The notes below the pieces were generated by a model. That model saw nothing but the letters and a program-made list of their open reading frames with translations. It was not told where the DNA came from and searched no databases. Below, piece by piece: positions 15,807 to 20,900 of a DNA stretch of 20,900 bases. The stretch is taken from positions 1 through 20,900 of the IMG/VR virus record IMGVR_UViG_3300023429_000010. The stretch is one strand, 5' to 3'. This DNA comes from a virus. The first letter of the stretch is position 1. The number at the start of each line of letters is the position of its first letter. The translations under genes were made by a program, and so were the position numbers.

Positions 15807-16051
15807 TGGCTCTTTTTCTTTCCTAGGTATATTCCATATATTGATAATTCAAATTCAAAGTATTCGCTTTTATTATTATAGCCTAAAGTAAAGTCTGTAT
15901 CAACGTCTAGCCTTGGAACATATCCAGACATTTTCATTTGTGACAGTATTAACTTTGTGTACTCTAGCTTTAGCCTAATAAGATCTGAATCATCATAGAT
16001 TTGTCCACTTAATCCAAATCTCTTTATAGGCTTGTGGTGTATGTTTTCCAT
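15725..16051 (-). CDS. Unknown protein between helicase and primase
   Basis: I cannot assign this 108-residue product. The N-terminal half looks helical (DSDLIRLKLEYTKLILSQMK, residues 22-41) and the second half beta-like and aromatic (KSEYFEFELSIYGIYLGKKK, 61-80). There is no signal peptide, membrane segment or metal motif. It starts with ATG at 16051 without any ribosome binding site; instead a perfect TATAAT lies six bases upstream, so the message may be leaderless. Its last 82 bases overlap the primase start in another frame, and it contains a probable primase promoter. Position suggests a replication accessory role, but nothing in the sequence proves it. Confidence 0.75.
   Translation of the reverse strand: MENIHHKPIKRFGLSGQIYDDSDLIRLKLEYTKLILSQMKMSGYVPRLDVDTDFTLGYNNKSEYFEFELSIYGIYLGKKKSQCISGVVGSRALYYPPNKLKESLPESA
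15875..15903 (-). promoter_or_regulatory. Sigma-70-like promoter upstream of the primase, inside the preceding gene
   Basis: On the minus strand TTGATA (15903-15898) is followed after exactly 17 bases by TATAAT (15880-15875). That is five of six and six of six consensus matches with ideal spacing. Predicted initiation is near 15868, about 60 bases before the primase ATG at 15806. It lies within codons of the 108-residue gene. Confidence 0.5.
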
Positions 16052-16057
16052 ATATCT

Positions 16058-16063
16058 ATTATA
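16058..16063 (-). promoter_or_regulatory. -10 element positioned for a leaderless transcript
   Basis: TATAAT on the minus strand lies in the 12-base gap after the helicase stop codon and ends six bases before the ATG at 16051, so the usual initiation point would be the A of that ATG. The gene has no Shine-Dalgarno site, which fits leaderless translation. There is no convincing -35 match 16-18 bases upstream. Confidence 0.4.
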
Positions 16064-17284
16064 CTAGATATCTTCCAAATCCTTGTATTTGTACCAGCCT
16101 TTATCAAAGTCTACCTGTACCATAAACTCCCCCATAAATCCATTACGGTTCTTACGGAATACACACTCAATAACATCACTGTTGCTACCCCGCCCAAGAG
16201 CCAAGACCCAGTCAGCGTCATAAGCAATCTGTCGGGACCATGCGGTCTGACCCAGTGTAGGGACGGTCTCTAGCTTTGTAACGTCGTCTGGCGTAGCAGA
16301 AGAGATGGCTATGATAGGAACCTCTTCCGAGATAGCCATAAGCTTAAGCTCACGAGAAAGATTTTTCATTCTTACAGTTTCGTTGTCTGACTTCTGATTG
16401 GGACTCATGAGTTGTAGGTAGTCTACAATAACAAAGTCTGGCTTGTATTGGTCAATCTTTCCACGCAACACCGATGGATTGATGTCTCCACCAGTATCGT
16501 TAGAAATAATTCTGAATGGTGGCTTGTCCTTAATGTGTCCGGCGTGCCATCTTTTAAGATCCTGAATATCCATCTCTCCATTGCTAATTTTTCGGTGTGA
16601 CCAAAGACCTTCCCCCATAATAGTGTAGGTTCTATTACGAACCTCCGTCTCTGACATCTCAAGGCTAACAACCATTGGCGATCTGCCCTGCTTCCAGGCT
16701 TGCACAGCAAAGTAAAGAGATAGCCAAGACTTACCAATACCAGGATATGCAAGAAATACCCCAAGCTGTCCAGGCATAATACCAGCAGGAAGGTAGTTGT
16801 CAAAGCCTGGCAAGCCAGTCTTGATACCAATAGCCCCAAGCTCTTTTTGTTTTTGCACTGCTTCAAAGTAGGCGACAGCACTATCAATATCTGTAGCGTC
16901 AATGTCTTTAACGACAGAAGTATTTTTCTTTAGCTCAGATGTCTTTGTAATTAGTTTATCAAGGACGGTATTGGCCTGACCATTCTGAACCTCTGTTGCT
17001 GCCCCTCGCAAAATATCTCTAAGGCTATCATTGAGATACTCCGCCTGTAGCTCTTCTAGGTGATGACGGGTTGCGCCAACATCTTCTGCCGGAACAAAGT
17101 CTTTAAACTTTTCGGAAACCAAATGTGTGGGAGGAAGCTCTGCATTATTTTCTGCATACTTCCGTATGAATTCCCAAATGTCATTATGTGTTTTAAAAAG
17201 AGCGTCGACGTTTGCCTGTAGCAGTACGTGGATCTGCTTGTCCTGTAAGACTGCTGAAATTACCTTTGCCTCTACATTATCCAT
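16064..17284 (-). CDS. dnaB: DnaB-type replicative DNA helicase
   Basis: This 406-residue hexameric helicase unwinds the phage replication fork. An N-terminal helical domain (about residues 1-115) is followed by a RecA-type motor. Walker A is AYPGIGKS (179-186), the catalytic-glutamate motif is VVSLEMS with E209, Walker B is FVIVDYLQLM with D288, and a sensor segment is IIAISSATPDD. It is shorter than bacterial DnaB (about 470 residues), chiefly in the N-terminal domain, which is common in phages. The ATG overlaps the preceding gene by 8 bases. The 12 bases after its stop hold a TATAAT for the next gene. Confidence 0.95.
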   Translation of the reverse strand: MDNVEAKVISAVLQDKQIHVLLQANVDALFKTHNDIWEFIRKYAENNAELPPTHLVSEKFKDFVPAEDVGATRHHLEELQAEYLNDSLRDILRGAATEVQNGQANTVLDKLITKTSELKKNTSVVKDIDATDIDSAVAYFEAVQKQKELGAIGIKTGLPGFDNYLPAGIMPGQLGVFLAYPGIGKSWLSLYFAVQAWKQGRSPMVVSLEMSETEVRNRTYTIMGEGLWSHRKISNGEMDIQDLKRWHAGHIKDKPPFRIISNDTGGDINPSVLRGKIDQYKPDFVIVDYLQLMSPNQKSDNETVRMKNLSRELKLMAISEEVPIIAISSATPDDVTKLETVPTLGQTAWSRQIAYDADWVLALGRGSNSDVIECVFRKNRNGFMGEFMVQVDFDKGWYKYKDLEDI

Positions 17285-17585
17285 TAAGCCACTCCTTAGC
17301 TAACTTTCTTCTCTCTGCTCTCTCGGCAGTATCTTGTTCAATTCTTTGTCTTGATTTTAATATTTCTTCTGCGTAATTGGCAAAATATTTCCAACTAGGG
17401 GAGATCGCAGACTCAAAATAGTAGTCAAGCAGGTCATAGCACTGTGGCAAGCCGTAGGACTCTACGAGCATGTCTGCAGACCACTGCTCTTTATTCAGGT
17501 TGTGCGTTGGCTTTTCTTCATACCTTTTGGTATGTAGCTTTGTGTATCTGCTAAGCAAAGCCATTCGGTCTTTGCGTTCAGCCAT
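17277..17585 (-). CDS. Small basic protein directly upstream of the helicase
   Basis: The function of this 102-residue product is not clear. It is charged and predominantly helical, with an aromatic-rich middle (LLDYYFESAISPSWKYFANY, residues 52-71) and a C-terminal helix with repeated Glu and Arg (RIEQDTAERAERRKLAKEWL). There is no P-loop. It overlaps dnaB by 8 bases and the preceding gene by one (TAATG), so it is translated with the helicase. A helicase-loading or fork-accessory role is a reasonable guess from position and size, but it is inference only. Confidence 0.8.
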   Translation of the reverse strand: MAERKDRMALLSRYTKLHTKRYEEKPTHNLNKEQWSADMLVESYGLPQCYDLLDYYFESAISPSWKYFANYAEEILKSRQRIEQDTAERAERRKLAKEWLNG

Positions 17586-17791
17586 TACTCTCCTACTTCA
17601 GTCTTTGCTTCGTTGATCTTTGTAATAAGTTTGTCCTCAACAAAAGCATATACTCTGTTGAATGCTTCTTCTACGTGCTCGTCATTACGAAGACTGTCCT
17701 CAACACCGATGTCAATTCTTAAGGACTGAAAGTTTCCAAGGTTAAGCGTATAGCCTAACGCAACGTTTACCTTTGTCTCATTGTCTTTCAT
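17585..17791 (-). CDS. 68-residue protein of unknown function
   Basis: I place the start at the ATG at 17791, which has AAGGG six bases upstream and lies just after the preceding stop. Longer in-frame versions beginning at 17875 (GTG) or 17842 (ATG) would run through the preceding gene, and the GTG version also lies upstream of the likely transcription start of the promoter at 17866-17894. The product opens with strands (VNVALGYTLNLG, SLRIDIGVED) and ends in an amphipathic helix (AFNRVYAFVEDKLITKINEA). I do not recognise a motif. It is coupled to the next gene by a one-base overlap and heads the helicase transcript, suggesting a replication-related role. Confidence 0.75.
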   Translation of the reverse strand: MKDNETKVNVALGYTLNLGNFQSLRIDIGVEDSLRNDEHVEEAFNRVYAFVEDKLITKINEAKTEVGE

Positions 17792-17807
17792 CTCATACCC
17801 TTCTAGT

Positions 17808-18329
17808 TTAAATGGATTCCATCCATACGGGGATAAATTCCCCATTTTCTGATCTCGTATATGTAAGCATACCACTCCCCATCCTGCGTGTCAACTCCTG
17901 TTTGGTGGGGGTTATATCGTTCGTAATAAGGCCGTCTCTTCTTGGTCTACCGACATGAAAGCTAGCAAGGATATCTCTAATTTCTTTTACCTTTGATTCA
18001 GAGTAGTAAGATCTTAGACCAAACTTGCTTTCTCCATCTTTCTGCGAACCAACAGGATAAGGAATTGATCCAGATTGCATAAGCCTAGGAAGATATTTCC
18101 TGTGTCTGTTTACAAGCTCTGCTGTTTCTTTTACAGTGTAAGCTCGCTCTCTATTTTTTTTAAAATCAGAAATAAGGCAGCTTTCAATTCTGTCTTTAGT
18201 TATGTTGTAAACAGACATTATTCCATTAGATCTATTAAGGTGATAGCTTCTAACCAAGCTACCGTTTAAAAACCAAACACTCTTGCTGCCCACAATTACT
18301 GGGGCAGAGTTGTATCTCTCTCTATCCAA
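17808..18329 (-). CDS. DNA-binding protein with MerR/excisionase-like HTH and AT-hook-like motif
   Basis: This 173-residue protein probably binds DNA. Residues about 63-90 (AYTVKETAELVNRHRKYL then a short wing, SGSIPYPVG) match the winged helix-turn-helix of MerR/excisionase-type proteins. Further on, HVGRPRRDG (125-133) has the Gly-Arg-Pro-Arg core of an AT-hook, a minor-groove binder of AT-rich DNA. The N-terminal 60 residues are beta-rich and unassigned. The start is TTG at 18329 with AGGAG seven bases upstream. It lies at the boundary between the tail genes and the replication genes, a natural place for a regulator, but targets are unknown. A role in origin binding is an alternative. Confidence 0.78.
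   Translation of the reverse strand: MDRERYNSAPVIVGSKSVWFLNGSLVRSYHLNRSNGIMSVYNITKDRIESCLISDFKKNRERAYTVKETAELVNRHRKYLPRLMQSGSIPYPVGSQKDGESKFGLRSYYSESKVKEIRDILASFHVGRPRRDGLITNDITPTKQELTRRMGSGMLTYTRSENGEFIPVWMESI
17866..17894 (-). promoter_or_regulatory. Sigma-70-like promoter upstream of the helicase genes
   Basis: On the minus strand a perfect TTGACA (17894-17889) is followed after 17 bases by TATGCT (17871-17866), with a TGn extension (TGGTATGCT). Initiation near 17859 would give about 68 bases of leader to the ATG at 17791 and would drive the 68-residue gene, the 102-residue gene and dnaB. It lies inside the 3' end of the HTH gene. Confidence 0.5.
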
Positions 18330-18338
18330 AACAAACTC

Positions 18339-18785
18339 CTATACTGGGATGCCAACAGCCAGCAGGTTAACCCCTACTGATGCAATACCAATTGTATTAA
18401 ACTTTACGAGGCCCTCTACCCTATTTGTAGTAATTTGTGTAAGGATAACAGATACGTCTTTTCCTGCTTCAGTGTTCGCTTCTCCAATCAATACTGGTGT
18501 TGCGGTGACAACGGGAACATACTGAAAGTCGCTAAAGTTATAAGAAAAAGACCCCTCCCCATCCGGAGAGGTAGCACTATTGTTTGACACCGTAACATAT
18601 CCACCAACAATTCTGGCATCGGATGTCCTTACACTTTGTGTTCCGGCAGACACAGTGTCTATACTGGTATACCGTCCTGCCGTAGGCGATAGCTGTACGG
18701 CTATTTCATTAATGGCATTAGACAATTGATAGATGTAGGCAAGATCTAGTGGCTGCCCTCGTTCTGGTAGTGGTATTCTCGACAT
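18339..18785 (-). CDS. Putative virion/tail structural protein
   Basis: This 148-residue, beta-rich protein has no lysine-rich or nuclease-like features. It opens with RIPLPERGQPLDLAYIYQLS, a short helix (NAINEIAVQLS), then Ser/Thr/Val-rich strands (SAGTQSVRTSDARIVGGYVTV, about 46-66) ending in a hydrophobic strand (ASVGVNLLAVGIPV). That composition is typical of tail or baseplate appendage proteins rather than enzymes. It has a good AGGAG site seven bases before the ATG. It follows two other structural-type genes, but is separated from them by a 24-base gap with its own -10 element. The specific structural role is not visible. Confidence 0.6.
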   Translation of the reverse strand: MSRIPLPERGQPLDLAYIYQLSNAINEIAVQLSPTAGRYTSIDTVSAGTQSVRTSDARIVGGYVTVSNNSATSPDGEGSFSYNFSDFQYVPVVTATPVLIGEANTEAGKDVSVILTQITTNRVEGLVKFNTIGIASVGVNLLAVGIPV

Positions 18786-18800
18786 ATTTTCTCCTATAAC

Positions 18801-18810
18801 ATTATAGCAC
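18801..18810 (-). promoter_or_regulatory. Extended -10 promoter element before the 148-residue structural gene
   Basis: GTGCTATAAT on the minus strand lies in the 24-base gap after the preceding stop. It is identical over ten bases to the element at 8518-8527. TATAAT plus the TGn extension can act without a -35 box; none is visible here. Initiation near 18794 would place the AGGAG site almost at the 5' end of the message. Confidence 0.4.
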
Positions 18811-19391
18811 TAAGTTGCTGGTGGTGATGGCGGTGGAGAAATATCTTCGTTGTCTAGTTTGTAAACTAAAAGTGCAGAGTTCTCTCGACTTGGAGGATCG
18901 GCCCTAACATATATTTCTACAGAAATTCTTGTGGGCTCTACCGCAACTATTGTTGGGCTTGGTATTGTGTCAAGAGTATACGATTTTGGAATGACTAAGC
19001 CCTGTTGATTTCCAGCAACCCTATCTGCCTGAACCCAAATTGCATTTGCTTCGTCTACATCCCAACTAAGCCAAACATCATATAGATCTGCGATTTTAAC
19101 AAGGTTATCTGTAACTCTATTTAGTACAGAAACCTTTGGCCAAACAACGGTTACGTAGGGGCTGTTTCCTGGCCTTATTACTGCTATCTCAGTTAAAGAC
19201 CTAGACTCTGGTCTTTCAAATTTATAGTTTGGTCTTACTGTATATATTGGTGAATAATGGGAAAATCTGTTTCTGTCTTCAGATACTAATCTATATCTAA
19301 CACGATATCCGTTGGTTCCATCTTTAAAGAAAGAAAGATTTGGCAGATCAGACTCTAGTACTACGGCTTTTCTTGGACCGCTTGTTGACAT
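18810..19391 (-). CDS. Putative virion structural protein, tail-associated
   Basis: This 193-residue protein is beta-rich with an immunoglobulin- or fibronectin-like alternation of strands (GYRVRYRLVSEDRNRFSHYS, residues 28-47; SPYVTVVWPKVSV, 77-89; YDVWLSWDVDE, 104-114; RISVEIYVRADPP, 155-167). It has no signal peptide or catalytic motif. The C terminus is a proline-rich tail (SPPPSPPAT), often a flexible linker. It starts one base inside the stop of the large tail gene (TAATG), so the two are co-translated and probably assemble together. The structural call rests on composition and context; exact function is unknown. Confidence 0.65.
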   Translation of the reverse strand: MSTSGPRKAVVLESDLPNLSFFKDGTNGYRVRYRLVSEDRNRFSHYSPIYTVRPNYKFERPESRSLTEIAVIRPGNSPYVTVVWPKVSVLNRVTDNLVKIADLYDVWLSWDVDEANAIWVQADRVAGNQQGLVIPKSYTLDTIPSPTIVAVEPTRISVEIYVRADPPSRENSALLVYKLDNEDISPPPSPPAT

Positions 19392-20545
19392 TATTCAACA
19401 CCCATTCCAAACCTAAACTCTATGGAGGTGCCGGTGTTTGCTTCTTTAATTACTGGCCTGCCGTCTATTGTTTTTATAACTGAGTATCCAGTAAGACCAT
19501 ACAGTGGATTCTTGATTGTTGTGTTCTCAAATCTGAACCCATCTAAAGAAATATAAAAATTTTCTGAAGGGAGAGAGCTTGCAGTCTGTAAAACAGTTGC
19601 ATAAATTCTTACAGAGTTTACAGCTTTCCAAGTAAAGTTAGAGCTTCTGATTAATTCTGAAAATTTCTTTTTAATAACAAAGTACCTATTGCTTGAAAAA
19701 TCAATATCAGGATCCGACTGATTAAGAACTACCTCAAACTTAGCAAAGTTTGTCGGGGATGGCACATCCGCATTTACAAATTCAACTAGCAACCTGACAG
19801 ACTCAGGGCTTTGCTCCTGAACGTCTTCTTTGTTTAATAGAGAAAATGCCAGACGTAGCTCGTCCTCTGTTGAGTTTGAATCAAAGTCTGGGAAAATATT
19901 GTTGTAATGAATGTGTGCCCCTGCATATTCAGACGCAGAGGGATTTATTTCAAGATTACCGCTAGTTGCATTTAGACTTAAAAAAGAAATGTCTCCTCGA
20001 AGCATCATTGCTGTATCTAAAAATCTAGGATTTTCAAGAAGGTTCACACGAATCGGTGAACTGAAAATAGTATTGTTGGAATTTGTCCTAAAGACCGTTT
20101 CTGTTATGGCAATTCGACCACTAGCCTCATCCCTGTTTAGGGGCTCTACAAATTTAGAAATTCCAAGTGTTGCAGTCTCTGTATGATACTCCCAGTTTTC
20201 TGCTTCAGAAAAAGAATAAACAATTTTGCTGTCATTTCCTTCCGCAGATGGGTTGACTCTTCCTGGAAAAATTCCTATTTCTGTAATTGAGTATCTCTGC
20301 TCACTCGGCAGTTCTGCAACAAATACAATGTTTGGATTTCCGTTGTCATCGTAAACAAATCCCCTAGATGTTATAGGTGTTCTCAAGACTTCAAACTCTA
20401 AGGCCTTTTGACTAGCAAAGCTTGACATTGGTTCCCCAACCGCTAAAGGTCTTTGTCCAACACCAATAGCGACATAAGACGCATAAGACTGAGCTTGACC
20501 AATTAAATACTTAGTCAAAATATTTTTACCAATGTCAGTTATCAA
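19391..20545 (-). CDS. Putative tail fiber or baseplate-associated protein
   Basis: This 384-residue protein has an N-terminal region (ITDIGKNILTKYLIGQ, then SYASYVAIGVGQRPL) and an ITEIGIF segment near residue 87 that resemble the attachment domain of phage tail-collar or fiber proteins. The rest is long beta-rich sequence high in Asn, Ser and Phe, with LENPRFLDTAMM and EFRFGMGVE segments, consistent with a receptor- or carbohydrate-binding module. There is no peptidase or glycosidase motif that I can name. The start is TTG at 20545, with AGGAGG five bases upstream. It is coupled to the next structural gene by a one-base overlap. Fiber versus baseplate component cannot be decided here. Confidence 0.65.
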   Translation of the reverse strand: MITDIGKNILTKYLIGQAQSYASYVAIGVGQRPLAVGEPMSSFASQKALEFEVLRTPITSRGFVYDDNGNPNIVFVAELPSEQRYSITEIGIFPGRVNPSAEGNDSKIVYSFSEAENWEYHTETATLGISKFVEPLNRDEASGRIAITETVFRTNSNNTIFSSPIRVNLLENPRFLDTAMMLRGDISFLSLNATSGNLEINPSASEYAGAHIHYNNIFPDFDSNSTEDELRLAFSLLNKEDVQEQSPESVRLLVEFVNADVPSPTNFAKFEVVLNQSDPDIDFSSNRYFVIKKKFSELIRSSNFTWKAVNSVRIYATVLQTASSLPSENFYISLDGFRFENTTIKNPLYGLTGYSVIKTIDGRPVIKEANTGTSIEFRFGMGVE

Positions 20546-20554
20546 AAAATCCTC

Positions 20555-20900
20555 CTAGTATATTGTATCATCTTCAAGAATACCACGAGACTGGACCTCA
20601 ACGTCTACCCTTTCGTTTATTTCCATTCTAGTTACATCTACGACTATATTTCCCGTTAGGGGATCGCTATAGACAATATTTCTAACAAGGTATGTTTCAT
20701 CAATATATTTCTGGGCTTCTGCAAAAGTAACAAAACAACCATCCACAGAATCGTCATAGGAGCCCAATACTGGAAAACCTGAACAACCATTTGAGTTTTC
20801 TTCTCCAACATAGTATGGTGATGGACCAGTACCACTTTCTGGAACGTGGACAGAAAACCTAATGGCAAAGTTTTTAAATAACTCTTCTGATGTTCCCGTT
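20555..20900 (-). CDS. Putative virion structural protein, 5' end beyond window
   Basis: The frame is open from the right window edge to a TAG at 20557-20555, giving the last 114 codons of a longer gene. A shorter in-frame TTG start at 20767 exists, but the upstream sequence stays open and protein-like, so this is read as a C-terminal fragment. The visible part has mixed strands (FAIRFSVHVPES; VYSDPLTGNIVVDVTRMEIN) and two cysteines (in NGCSGF and DGCFVTF) close enough for a disulfide or metal pair. The acidic tail (ILEDDTIY) abuts the TTG-initiated tail gene after 9 bases. A structural role is inferred only from the neighbouring tail-type genes. Confidence 0.6.
   Translation of the reverse strand, partial: TGTSEELFKNFAIRFSVHVPESGTGPSPYYVGEENSNGCSGFPVLGSYDDSVDGCFVTFAEAQKYIDETYLVRNIVYSDPLTGNIVVDVTRMEINERVDVEVQSRGILEDDTIY

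Noticed and set aside
17585-17875. Longer version of the 68-residue gene from a GTG at 17875
   Set aside because: That start lies between the -35 and -10 hexamers, upstream of the predicted transcription start, and overlaps the preceding gene heavily, whereas the ATG at 17791 has a good site and sits in the gap.
20562-20570. TGATACAAT extended -10-like sequence before the tail fiber gene
   Set aside because: It falls entirely within the last codons of the preceding gene and has no -35 match; coincidence is likely.

Overview
This window looks like a segment of the genome of a tailed double-stranded DNA bacteriophage (Caudoviricetes). Every gene I can support is on the minus strand, so transcription runs from high to low coordinates. 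Genes are tightly packed with short overlaps, and both a terminase and tail-type proteins are present. By eye the base composition is moderately low in GC. The large replication, recombination and nucleotide gene set suggests a large, strictly lytic phage; I see no integrase, repressor or attachment site. An actinobacterial host is an inference only: the DnaE polymerase keeps all nine PHP metal ligands as mycobacterial DnaE1 does, and the overall gene set resembles that of large actinophages. The sequence alone does not name the host.

In transcription order, the right end (20.9-18.3 kb) holds four virion or tail-type genes, the first cut by the window edge. Then come a winged-helix-like DNA-binding protein with an AT-hook-like motif (18.3-17.8 kb) and two small unknown genes. 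The replisome block (17.3-10.9 kb) follows: DnaB-type helicase, a small unknown gene, TOPRIM primase, ssDNA-binding protein and a full-length DnaE-type polymerase. A recombination and nuclease block (10.9-6.6 kb) carries a MazG-like pyrophosphohydrolase, a RecA-like recombinase, a 59-residue zinc-ribbon protein, a PD-(D/E)XK nuclease, a DEDDy exonuclease, a helical unknown, a Cas4/RecB-like iron-sulfur nuclease, a double zinc-finger protein and a RuvC-like resolvase. After that come a 51-residue HTH protein, a MazG/DUF1599-like protein and a GuaB/GuaC-like enzyme (6.6-5.1 kb). Last are a small unknown gene, the terminase small and large subunits, NrdI, and NrdE. NrdE is cut by the left window edge only a few codons before its expected end.

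Together these genes would make nucleotides (NrdE/NrdI, GuaB-like, MazG-like), unwind, prime and copy DNA (DnaB, primase, SSB, DnaE), recombine and resolve it (RecA, Cas4-like, RuvC-like and other nucleases), and package it (TerS/TerL). Two small genes, at 9401-9580 and 6421-6576, fill what would otherwise look like intergenic gaps. I see several bacterial sigma-70-like promoters, mostly placed inside the 3' ends of upstream genes. The clearest are ahead of the SSB gene, the terminase block, the primase and the 68-residue gene upstream of the helicase. I found no tRNA, CRISPR array, insertion sequence, convincing terminator or non-coding stretch over 300 bases.
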